The position numbers and the translations under genes were made by a program. Positions 8,363 to 15,462 of a DNA stretch of 59,040 nucleotides are shown in pieces. Below the pieces are notes generated by a model. That model worked only from the letters and a program-made list of their open reading frames with translations, was not told the origin of the DNA and ran no database searches. The DNA comes from an uncultured Veillonella sp. Lineage in GTDB: Bacteria; Bacillota; Negativicutes; Veillonellales; Veillonellaceae. The DNA is taken from assembly GCA_902478055.1 (NCBI GenBank), contig CABSJL010000006.1:1-59040 (forward strand), given 5' to 3'. The first letter of the stretch is position 1; every line of letters begins with the position of its first letter.

Positions 8363-9349
8363 ATGGAGTTATTAGTATGTATCAAACAGGTTCCAGATAC
8401 CTCTGAGATTAAGCTGGATCCGGAAACAAATAATCTCATCCGCACAGGCTTGCCTAGCATTGTAAACCCTGACGATATGCATGCGTTAGAGGCGGCATTG
8501 GCGGTAAAAGACCAATATGAAGGTAGTCGTGTAACAGTTGTCAGCATGGGGCCTCCACAGGCGGAAGAAGCACTTCGTCAATGTTTAGCTCTCGGCGCTG
8601 ATGATGCGGTACTCGTTACAGACCGTGCGTTCGGTGGTGCCGATACATTGGCTACAAGCTATACCATTGCGTCTGCAATCCGTCATATTCAACGGACTAT
8701 GAACCGTCAGTTCCAAATTATCTTCTGTGGTAAGCAGGCAATCGATGGCGATACTGCACAAGTAGGGCCTCAAATTGCAGAGGAACTCGGTATGGCGCAA
8801 GCTACCTATGCTTGTGAACTATCCGTAGATCAAGCAGCTCAAAAAGCAGTTGTGAAACGACAACATGAAAATGGCTATGAAATCGTAGAGGTTCCATTGC
8901 CGTTATTGGTTACAGCCACAGCTGAGCTCAACGAGCCACGCCAACCAGGCCTTTGGAGCTCTATTTATGCGAAACGGTATACTATCACTCACGTAACATT
9001 GCGAGATATGCCTCATATTGATGAAAGCCGTATCGGCCTTAATGGCTCTCCTACGCGTGTGCGTAAGGTGTACCAACCACCTCTCCGCGGTAAAGTAGAA
9101 ATGTTGCCATCCATAGAGGAAGGGGCTAAAAAGGTTCTCGAATTGGCATACCATATTAAGCCAGAAAAATTTGCTCATCTATTAGTGCCAAATGATGCAC
9201 CTGTTGAGGTGGCTGAGGACAATGATGAAGGCGTAGATGTAAAAGATCCTGTGCAACGGGCTGCGTCTGTTGAAAGCGTATCCCCTAGTGAATTTAAGGC
9301 GGTAGCAGCTGCTAAAGGTGATGAAGGTTCTAAAGGAGGTGACCGGTAA
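8363..9349 (+). CDS. fixA: FixA, electron transfer flavoprotein beta subunit
   Basis: A 328-residue EtfB-family protein (MELLVCIKQVPDTSEIKLDP; later CGKQAIDGDTAQVGPQIAEE and the VPLPLLVTATAELNEPR signature). It holds the bifurcating FAD/AMP site of FixAB in the cytoplasm. At 328 residues it is longer than most EtfB/FixA proteins (about 260-290). The surplus is a C-terminal tail from about residue 268, rich in Ala, Glu, Asp and Val (PVEVAEDNDEGVDVKD), ending GDEGSKGGDR. The tail looks like a flexible linker. The stop overlaps the fixB start (TAATG). Confidence 0.9.
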   Translation: MELLVCIKQVPDTSEIKLDPETNNLIRTGLPSIVNPDDMHALEAALAVKDQYEGSRVTVVSMGPPQAEEALRQCLALGADDAVLVTDRAFGGADTLATSYTIASAIRHIQRTMNRQFQIIFCGKQAIDGDTAQVGPQIAEELGMAQATYACELSVDQAAQKAVVKRQHENGYEIVEVPLPLLVTATAELNEPRQPGLWSSIYAKRYTITHVTLRDMPHIDESRIGLNGSPTRVRKVYQPPLRGKVEMLPSIEEGAKKVLELAYHIKPEKFAHLLVPNDAPVEVAEDNDEGVDVKDPVQRAASVESVSPSEFKAVAAAKGDEGSKGGDR

Positions 9350-10350
9350 TGGCCGTGACAAATTTTGATGAATATAGAGACGTCTTTGTCGTAGCCGATA
9401 CCATCGATGACGTGGTACATCCGGTTACGTATGAACTGATCGGCCAAGCGCGCCGCATTGCTAAGGAATTGGGTCAGCTCGTTCAAGTTATGCTATTAGG
9501 CGAGAATGTTCAAACTGAAGCAGAGGAACTCGTAGCACATGGTGCCGATATTGTTCACGTTTTTGAAAGCCCGCTTTTGAAATACTATACAACTGATGGC
9601 TATACGAAGGTGTTAACAGACTTCTTTGAAGATCATAAGCCTAATATCCTCTTGATTGGTGCCACTAACAACGGTCGTGATTTGGCGCCTCGCATGTCTG
9701 GTCGCATGCAAAACGGTGTTGTAGCGGACTGTACAATCTTGACGGTAGATACCAATGAAGGCCTTGTTGAATGGACACGTCCTGCCTTGGGCGGCAATAT
9801 TTTGGCAGAAATCATTTCTCCAAACCATCGTCCTCAAATGGGCTCCGTACGTCCTAACGTATTTAAAAAGCCTGAACGTATTGCAGATAGCTGGGGCCGT
9901 ATTCAAATCGAACAATTTGACCTCAAGCCTGAAGACATTCGCATGAAGCGTCTCGACTTCATTCCATTCAGCAAAGATGGTTACAATATCCAAGAAGCGG
10001 ATATTATCGTAGCTGGTGGCCGTGGCATGGGCTCTAAAGAAAACTTCGATAAACTTTACGAACTTGCTGAAGCTATCGGTGGCGTAGTAGGTGCTACACG
10101 TCCACTCGTTGAAAAAGGCTGGATTGAATTGCCATACCAAGTAGGCCAAACAGGTAAAACTGTAAGCCCTAAACTATACTTGGCATTTGGTATCTCCGGC
10201 GCTATCCAACACGTGAGCGGCATCTCCGGCGCTGACACAATCGTGGCTATCAACAACGATCCAAACGCAGAAATCTTCCAACACGCTAACTATGGCATCG
10301 TGGGGGATTGCATGGAAGTGTTAAATGATATGTTGGCGCATCTGAAATAA
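9349..10350 (+). CDS. fixB: FixB, electron transfer flavoprotein alpha subunit
   Basis: A 333-residue EtfA-family protein. The C-terminal FAD-binding signature is complete: VGATRPLVEKGW, GQTGKTVSPKLY, ISGAIQHVSGI and INNDPNAEIFQHANYGIVGD. Together with FixA it forms the heterodimer that splits NADH electrons towards ferredoxin and, through FixCX, to quinone. Start and stop codons overlap those of neighbours, so fixCXAB is one tightly packed operon. The large hairpin after the gene ends it. Confidence 0.93.
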   Translation: MAVTNFDEYRDVFVVADTIDDVVHPVTYELIGQARRIAKELGQLVQVMLLGENVQTEAEELVAHGADIVHVFESPLLKYYTTDGYTKVLTDFFEDHKPNILLIGATNNGRDLAPRMSGRMQNGVVADCTILTVDTNEGLVEWTRPALGGNILAEIISPNHRPQMGSVRPNVFKKPERIADSWGRIQIEQFDLKPEDIRMKRLDFIPFSKDGYNIQEADIIVAGGRGMGSKENFDKLYELAEAIGGVVGATRPLVEKGWIELPYQVGQTGKTVSPKLYLAFGISGAIQHVSGISGADTIVAINNDPNAEIFQHANYGIVGDCMEVLNDMLAHLK

Positions 10351-10395
10351 AAGATGTGCATAAAGTGGCGTTAGATATTTAATAGAATATAGACC

Positions 10396-10485
10396 GAGGA
10401 TACCCTTCCTGAAAGCCTCCAAAGCCACCCACCCCGCTATGCGGGGCCGCTAAGTCGTTTTCAGAAAGGGTATCCTCTTTTTATT
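10396..10485 (+). terminator. long two-level terminator after fixB
   Basis: The outer stem GAGGATACCCTT / AAGGGTATCCTC continues after one mismatch into CTGAAA / TTTCAG. It encloses an inner GC-rich hairpin CCCCGC-TAT-GCGGGG. A T-run follows. The whole is about 82 bases, much larger than other terminators here. Confidence 0.8.
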
Positions 10486-10489
10486 ATCA

Positions 10490-10814
10490 TATTCATAAAT
10501 CCATAAGCCACTTTATGTATTCTTTTAAATCCTATCTGCGCCGACATATCATTTAGGGGAAAAGGAGAGAATGCTACGCGTAGCGCCCAAGGCGGCTTCG
10601 AATAGGTATCCCTATTTACTTTCTAGATGTGGTAGAGCTCAAATATTTTTGTTTTACATACAGATGAGCCAGCATATCATTTTAGGAAATAGAGGAAGGC
10701 TCCAATGTATACACTATTTTTATCGATTATAGGTAGTAGGGTAGCGTTTTTTGATTTTTATAATGGTATAATTAACTTATTAGAATAGAACGGATTGATG
10801 ATGAGGAGGCTTTC
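10490..10814. other. gene-free stretch between fixB and the SDR gene
   Basis: No ORF is seen. Two related segments of about 22 bases, with cores GCCGACATATCATTTAGG (about 10541) and GCCAGCATATCATTTTAGG (about 10669), suggest an old short duplication. The palindrome CTACGCGTAG lies between them. The SDR ribosome site (GAGGAGG) is at the right end. Confidence 0.35.
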
Positions 10815-11573
10815 ATGGGTCGTAATGTTTTTGTCACTGGTGCAACGTCTGGTATTGGTCTTTGTATTGCTGAGACTTATGCAAAGCACGGCGATAATGT
10901 GTTGATTTCTGGTCGTCGTGCTGAGTTATTGGGCGAGGTACAGGCTCGTTTGTCTAAGGAATATGGCGTGCGTGTTGAGACTTTAGTTCTTGATGTGCGT
11001 AGTCGCGAGGATGTTGAAAGTAAGGTTCCTGCTGCTATTGAGGCTTTTGGTGGCATCGATGTGCTCGTAAATAATGCGGGTCTTGCACAAGGGCTTGATC
11101 CTTTCCAAGATAGTACTGTTGATGATGCGGTGACTATGATTGATACCAATGTGAAAGGCCTTTTATATGTAACAAAAGCAGTATTACCTTTTATGATCGA
11201 TAAAAATGAAGGTCATATTGTAAATATGGGCTCTACGGCAGGTATTTATGCATATCCAGGTGGTGCTGTTTACTGCGCCACAAAGGCAGCTGTTAAGACA
11301 TTAAGTGATGGCATTCGTATGGATACTATAGCTACAGATATTAAGGTTACCACCATTCAACCAGGCATCGTAGAAACTCCATTTAGTGAAGTACGCTTCC
11401 ACGGTGATGCGGAACGAGCTAAATCTGTGTACGCTGGTATCGATGCCATCCAACCAGAGGATGTGGCCGATGTTGTACTATATGTAACGAACCAACCTAA
11501 ACGCTTGCAAATCTCTGATGTGACAATCATGGCAAACCAACAAGCGGCAGGCTTTATGGTACATAAGAAATAG
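10815..11573 (+). CDS. SDR family oxidoreductase
   Basis: A 252-residue classical short-chain dehydrogenase/reductase. Cofactor motif TGATSGIG is near the N-terminus, with an Arg pair (SGRR) after strand 2 that favours NADP(H). NNAG follows at about residue 84, and the catalytic YCATKAAVK supplies Tyr and Lys, with Ser in NMGSTAG. It most resembles the YdfG-type 3-hydroxy acid (serine/malonic semialdehyde) dehydrogenases; the true substrate is unknown. A good ribosome site (GAGGAGG) precedes the ATG. It is a single gene. Confidence 0.88.
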   Translation: MGRNVFVTGATSGIGLCIAETYAKHGDNVLISGRRAELLGEVQARLSKEYGVRVETLVLDVRSREDVESKVPAAIEAFGGIDVLVNNAGLAQGLDPFQDSTVDDAVTMIDTNVKGLLYVTKAVLPFMIDKNEGHIVNMGSTAGIYAYPGGAVYCATKAAVKTLSDGIRMDTIATDIKVTTIQPGIVETPFSEVRFHGDAERAKSVYAGIDAIQPEDVADVVLYVTNQPKRLQISDVTIMANQQAAGFMVHKK

Positions 11574-11763
11574 CTTAATACTTGATAGTTTGGGTAAAAG
11601 TAACTAGTCATATCATAGTTGATAAATGATTTTATTTACCTATATTAATAAAAACCGATATATGATGAATATTACTTGAATTCCCCAATTATTTAGGATA
11701 TACTTATTAAGCGTATTTTAATAAATATAATTTTACAAAATATATTTTGTGGAGTATATTATT

Positions 11764-12366
11764 ATGACCTCAATACTAAAGAAATCTTTTTTGATGGCGT
11801 TAGCTTGCGTCTGTATAGGTACTTATGGAGTTGTTAAGGCTCAAGATGCTATAGATGCACAAACTAAAGTTTCTGGCCCCCTAGAGATGTCTGTTGAAGC
11901 AGCTATTCCTGGCGTTGTTATGCCGAGTCCTGTACATGTGTTCACTACAGTTAAAGAAGCGGCGGAGTATATGAATATTACACCACAGATGCCAAAGTTG
12001 TTACCTGTAGGCTTTAATATTCAATCTGTTATAACTTTAGAGAAAGATATATTACAAGTTGTTTATGTCTACGAACCCGGTATAGATCCGTACGTAAATA
12101 AAGCCGGTGGTGCTCTTATTTTTTATCGTACATCTACTAAATTAAAAGGTGATATCAGCGATGACCATAAGATTCATAAGGTTATAGAAACTGAAAGTGT
12201 AGATGGTACAAAGGTTACTTTCAAAGGTGGTAAGAAAATGGTTTATCTTGCATCGTGGATGAAAGATGGACAAAATCACTCTTTAGAATTTCAGCGTCCC
12301 GTTACACGAGATGTGGCGAAGGCTATTATCCATAATATTGTTGAGGAAAAATCACATACAAAATAA
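11764..12366 (+). CDS. secreted protein, paralogue family member 1
   Basis: A 200-residue protein with a signal peptide (about residues 1-22, ending VVKAQ). It is the first of three paralogues in this window (with 12413-13006 and 13747-14379). Shared elements in order: MPSPVHVF, EAAEYMNITPQMPKLLPVG, ILQVVYVY, KGDIS, GTKVTFKGGKKMVYLASW and DGQNH, then RPVTRDVAKAII. The YLASWxxDGQNH part followed by a short helix resembles the DUF4367 layout, but the match is only by eye. The start at 11764 has GTGGAG upstream; the in-frame GTG at 11749 overlaps that site. Function unknown; probably periplasmic. Confidence 0.8.
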   Translation: MTSILKKSFLMALACVCIGTYGVVKAQDAIDAQTKVSGPLEMSVEAAIPGVVMPSPVHVFTTVKEAAEYMNITPQMPKLLPVGFNIQSVITLEKDILQVVYVYEPGIDPYVNKAGGALIFYRTSTKLKGDISDDHKIHKVIETESVDGTKVTFKGGKKMVYLASWMKDGQNHSLEFQRPVTRDVAKAIIHNIVEEKSHTK

Positions 12367-12412
12367 ATGTGTTTTTAATAATTTTTTTATTGACCGAAGG
12401 GAGATTATACTC

Positions 12413-13006
12413 ATGGTTAAAAAATTTGTATTAATGGCAGTTGCATGTGCTTGTGTAGGTTCTTACACTGTTGCTGGTGCACAAGGTACTTTTGATGTAA
12501 AGCCAGATCCAGCTAAACCTGTAGTTGCAGAACAGGCAGCGCCAATGGTTGGTATGCCAAGCCCAATTCATGAATTCGCTACTATTGATGAAGCTGCTAA
12601 ATACATGAATATTATGCCTCATCTACCTAAAGTATTACCTGTAGGCTATAATATTGAGTCTGTAAGCACAATCAATAAAGATGTTTTGCAAGTTGTGTAT
12701 GTTTACCAAGCTGGTGAAGATACAACGCGGAACCAAGCGGCAGGCAAACGTATTGTGTATCGCGTAGGTACTACAAAAGGTGATATCAGTGGTAATCATA
12801 AGGATTATCGCGTTACAGCTACAGAAAAGGTAAACGGTACAAAGGTTACTTTCAAAGGTGGCGAAAAAATGGTATACCTCGCTGGTTGGACAAAAGATGG
12901 TCAAAACCATGCGATGTACTTTGAACGCCCTGTAAATCGCGACATGGCAAAAGCGATCATTGCTAACACTGTAGCACCTACAGCACATACAGCATATACA
13001 AAATAA
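12413..13006 (+). CDS. secreted protein, paralogue family member 2
   Basis: A 197-residue protein with a signal peptide (about 1-22, VAGAQ) followed by the same elements as member 1: MPSPIHEF, EAAKYMNIMPHLPKVLPVG, VLQVVYVY, KGDIS, GTKVTFKGGEKMVYLAGW and NHAMYFERPVNRDMAKAII. It is clearly a tandem duplicate of member 1, 46 bases downstream. The ATG at 12413 has GAAGGGAG upstream; a longer in-frame ORF to 12311 overlaps member 1 and is rejected. A structured 60-base element and a terminator follow. Function unknown. Confidence 0.8.
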   Translation: MVKKFVLMAVACACVGSYTVAGAQGTFDVKPDPAKPVVAEQAAPMVGMPSPIHEFATIDEAAKYMNIMPHLPKVLPVGYNIESVSTINKDVLQVVYVYQAGEDTTRNQAAGKRIVYRVGTTKGDISGNHKDYRVTATEKVNGTKVTFKGGEKMVYLAGWTKDGQNHAMYFERPVNRDMAKAIIANTVAPTAHTAYTK

Positions 13007-13010
13007 TATA

Positions 13011-13070
13011 ACAGTCCAGCCTAGTGGGATAGGCATGCGAGCTGCGGTGAAGCACTCGCATGGACACTGT
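13011..13070 (+). ncRNA. three-way-junction RNA element in the 3' UTR
   Basis: The 60 bases fold almost completely. The outer stem is ACAGT+CCA with TGG+ACTGT and a 2-base bulge. Hairpin 1 is GCCTA-GTGGGA-TAGGC. Hairpin 2 is ATGCGAG+TGC around the loop GGTGAA with GCA+CTCGCAT. Almost no base is left free at the junction. It lies between the stop of member 2 and an intrinsic terminator 17 bases further on. I know no family that matches. It could stabilise the mRNA, be processed to a small RNA, or be a small motif of its own. Confidence 0.5.
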
Positions 13071-13087
13071 AAGGGTTATATAAGAAG

Positions 13088-13115
13088 CGGCTCCTCTCAT
13101 GAGGGGCCGTTTTTG
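13088..13115 (+). terminator. terminator after secreted protein 2
   Basis: CGGCTCCTC-TCAT-GAGGGGCCG (one G-T pair) followed by TTTTT. Confidence 0.88.
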
Positions 13116-13123
13116 TATATAAA

Positions 13124-13156
13124 AAAAGGCCATCAATGATGTTTTGATGACCTTTT
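13124..13156 (-). terminator. terminator of the 13169-13516 gene
   Basis: On the minus strand, AAAAGGTCATCA pairs with TGATGGCCTTTT and a T-run follows. Confidence 0.8.
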
Positions 13157-13168
13157 AATAGATAAGTA

Positions 13169-13516
13169 TTATTTAATTTCCGCTTTCAAATCAATAATAT
13201 TTTTAGCAGCTACACAGCCAGGGCAGTCACAGAATTCTGCGCCTTCTGCTTTAATGTCTTTAGCATGTTGTAATAGGTTAGCTGCGCCTTCTTCGCCAAG
13301 GATTTGTGTAGCAAGTTCAGAGCCTGCAAAGCCGATTGTTTCGTCGATAAGTGCAATGTTTTGTTCTGCTATGGATACGAGTTGTTTTGTAAGGTCTTCT
13401 TGTTTAGGTGTACCTTCTGCATTAATCCAAGATTGAGCGAATTCCTTTACTGTTTCATTGCTTGTAGGTGCATCTAATAAAGCTTGTACGAGTTGTGTTA
13501 ATTGTGTATGTGTCAT
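13169..13516 (-). CDS. small protein with C-terminal CDCPGC motif, function unknown
   Basis: A 115-residue, mostly helical, acidic protein (MTHTQLTQLVQALLDAP...). It ends with a Cys cluster FCDCPGCVAAKNIIDLKAEIK, that is CxCxxC, which could bind a metal or form a disulfide. There is no signal peptide or membrane segment. The start at 13516 has AAGGAGGAAAT upstream; the longer ORF to 13564 has no ribosome site. It stands alone between two of the paralogous secreted-protein genes and points the other way. I do not recognise a characterised family. Confidence 0.75.
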   Translation of the reverse strand: MTHTQLTQLVQALLDAPTSNETVKEFAQSWINAEGTPKQEDLTKQLVSIAEQNIALIDETIGFAGSELATQILGEEGAANLLQHAKDIKAEGAEFCDCPGCVAAKNIIDLKAEIK

Positions 13517-13746
13517 GATTATTTCCTCCTTATAATTACTAACTATAGTTTTGGAATAGTGCATTTAGTATCATATGAGCACCTGTTCCTTTTGTTGAGT
13601 TCATTATAGCACCTACAATAATTTTGAATAGTAGAATTATTTGCGATAGATACTATCAAATAGGATAGATTTATGATGATAGCTGTTTCAAATTTTAATG
13701 ATATAATTTAGTTAATAAATGTAGTTTGTTTGCAGGGGATTGTATC

Positions 13747-14379
13747 ATGAAAAAGGTTGTATGTGCGTTAGCTACGCTAGCTTTTATAAGTTCCATTAAT
13801 GTTGTGTTCGCAGATGATTTGATGAGATTCCGTCTTAATGGTAATTCTATTTATGATCAGCCCTATGGTGACAGAAATGAGTTTCCATGTCCTGACAGAC
13901 TCGGTAGTTGTACTATGACGGATAGCGATTATAGAAGCACTCGTAAAGGTCAATCTCTAGAGGTGTTTGATACCCTATATGAGGCTAAGCAACATTTGAA
14001 CTTTAAACCGCAGTTGCCAAGTGGTTTAGAGGGATTACGTTCCGTACATGTATCCATTGTGGATCACGATGTATTACAAGTTGTGTATGCCTATCATGAG
14101 CTTTTAAAAGGAACATATTTTGACCGTGTAGATGATATGCCAAAGTATATTAAGTATCGCGTATCGACTCTATCTGGTAATATCGCAGGTGATTATAAGG
14201 ATTACTTACCTCAGAAAACAGAGGTTGTAAATGATATAATTGTTACCTATCGAATGGTGGATGATTTTGTCTATCTAGCCTCTTGGGAACATGGGGGGCA
14301 GAACCATGTGTTTTTATTTAATGAGCCAGTTTCTGTTGAGCGGGCTAGAGAAATGATTAACAGTGTAGGTACTAATTGA
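13747..14379 (+). CDS. secreted protein, paralogue family member 3
   Basis: A 210-residue protein with a signal peptide (about 1-21, NVVFA). It is the diverged third paralogue: EAKQHLNFKPQLPSGL, VLQVVYAY, SGNIAGDYKDY, DFVYLASWEHGGQNHVFLF and EPVSVERAREMI correspond to the elements of members 1 and 2. Its N-terminal half is longer and contains two Cys (FPCPDRLGSC) that the others lack, which could form a disulfide. The ATG at 13747 is preceded by CAGGGGATTG. It has been separated from the other two by the small inverted gene at 13169-13516. Function unknown. Confidence 0.75.
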   Translation: MKKVVCALATLAFISSINVVFADDLMRFRLNGNSIYDQPYGDRNEFPCPDRLGSCTMTDSDYRSTRKGQSLEVFDTLYEAKQHLNFKPQLPSGLEGLRSVHVSIVDHDVLQVVYAYHELLKGTYFDRVDDMPKYIKYRVSTLSGNIAGDYKDYLPQKTEVVNDIIVTYRMVDDFVYLASWEHGGQNHVFLFNEPVSVERAREMINSVGTN

Positions 14380-14416
14380 GTTTATTACTGTACTATCTTT
14401 TTAAGCTTGATTAGCT

Positions 14417-14545
14417 TATAATATACATATAAAGAGAGCCCATTAACGTGATTAGGGCGTTAGGCTCATCTAAAACTGAACAAAATTATGATGACGCCTA
14501 ACGTGTTAGAGGACTGCACTCCTCTATACGTTAGGCGTTTATCGT
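14417..14545 (+). ncRNA. antisense RNA candidate of a type I-like toxin locus
   Basis: A TATAAT at 14417-14422 should start an RNA near 14430. It opens with a hairpin of GAGCC-N3-TAACG / CGTTA-GGCTC (14436-14467). It ends in a long hairpin CGCCTAACGT...ACGTTAGGCG with an inner AGAGGA/TCCTCT (14495-14537) followed by TTT. It runs convergent to the toxin peptide gene at 14550-14627, whose transcript must cross the same hairpin. The layout is like the par/Fst loci, where toxin and antitoxin RNAs converge on a shared terminator. A homologous element is found at 34890-35012. Confidence 0.55.
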
Positions 14546-14549
14546 TGTA

Positions 14550-14627
14550 CTACTTAACTAGTGCAATGATAGTGACTACTGATAACAGAACTATGATAAT
14601 TACATAGGTAACTTCATGATTTGTCAT
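14550..14627 (-). CDS. 25-residue hydrophobic toxin-like peptide (type I toxin candidate)
   Basis: A small ORF on the minus strand begins MTNHEVTYVI, continues with one membrane-spanning segment rich in Ile, Val and Leu, and ends ALVK. A very strong ribosome site (GAGGAGGTGA) lies just before the ATG. An extended -10 (TGCTATACT on the minus strand, plus positions 14686-14694) gives a leader of about 50 bases. That leader has a hairpin homologous to the one that opens the opposing RNA. Size, composition, strong ribosome site and convergent RNA together match holin-like type I toxins. A second, decayed copy is at 34993-35055. Toxicity is inferred. Confidence 0.65.
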   Translation of the reverse strand: MTNHEVTYVIIIVLLSVVTIIALVK

Positions 14628-14766
14628 AGTATCACCTCCTCGCGGAGATGAACCTAACTCACGTCAACGGACTCTCTTCGTAATAAGTATAGCAAAATAC
14701 TTTTTACACAAATAGCGATATACAGTCCTCTTTGTTGTGGTTGATATTAAAAATAATGGAGCTTTT

Positions 14767-15174
14767 ATGAACGCAGATAATTACAAGATTTCAACGTTGC
14801 CATATATAGAAAATGCTAGCAATGAGATAATGGAAAAGTACAATATAAAAGCACAATATGAAACGGAACCACCTCATGGAGATGCTATATATTCTATTTC
14901 TATAAAGGGGAAAGTATTACCGTTTTGGATTTATGGTAGGGACGTTACTTTCATAGGTAATAGTATGGTTATGGTCGAGTCTGTAAGATGCAAAACCTGG
15001 GATCCCATTGAAACCATTATTATTGATTTAGAGAATGAAGTGTATGCTAGTTTAAAGGAATGGTATACAGATATTTCATTTGTTAATAATCGAATAGAGT
15101 TTTCGAATCAAGTGGTAAAAATGGATAAACGAATTTTAAATAATTTTGAGAATTTAGAGTGGATAAGCTTTTAA
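14767..15174 (+). CDS. hypothetical protein, cytoplasmic
   Basis: A 135-residue acidic protein with no signal peptide or membrane segment (MNADNYKISTLPYIENASNE...). It has alternating short strands such as IYSISIKGKVLPFWIYGRD and MVMVESVRCKTW, and an aromatic-rich C-terminus. Size and composition resemble immunity proteins of contact-dependent toxins, but I see no motif to prove this. The ATG at 14767 has ATGGAG upstream. By eye it is AT-rich and stands alone, so it could be an acquired orphan. Function unknown. Confidence 0.6.
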   Translation: MNADNYKISTLPYIENASNEIMEKYNIKAQYETEPPHGDAIYSISIKGKVLPFWIYGRDVTFIGNSMVMVESVRCKTWDPIETIIIDLENEVYASLKEWYTDISFVNNRIEFSNQVVKMDKRILNNFENLEWISF

Positions 15175-15274
15175 GAGTGATTGCGTAGAGGATTTATTGA
15201 CTACACTATAGTGAAGTGTTATTCTATATATGACAAGGGATGTCAATATGTGACATAGTCTCATATGAACGAAA

Positions 15275-15306
15275 AAATAGCAGGGTGGCAGCCCTGCTAT
15301 TTTTAT
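15275..15306 (+). terminator. terminator after the 14767 gene
   Basis: AAATAGCAGGG / CCCTGCTATTT with a six-base loop, followed by T-rich sequence. Nearly the same stem ends the hsdR operon at 44194-44225. Confidence 0.85.
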
Positions 15307-15462
15307 TGTGCTAGTTACTAACCCTTTTATCGTCTAGTTGCCAACCCATTTTCAGATGAGATATTAATAGGTCGAGGTATTACCTCTAGAATTAATATAT
15401 TCCCTCGTGCTATATTACATATGAGTAGTATTTTTACGTTCATATGTATAAGGAGATACTCT

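Noticed and set aside
6776..10350. fixCXAB as sign of nitrogen fixation
   Set aside because: No nif genes are in the window and FixABCX is widespread in anaerobes for other ferredoxin-linked metabolism.
13011..13070. Hammerhead ribozyme or known three-way-junction riboswitch
   Set aside because: The CTGATGA and GAAA core of hammerheads is absent and no purine, c-di-GMP-I or TPP consensus can be placed.
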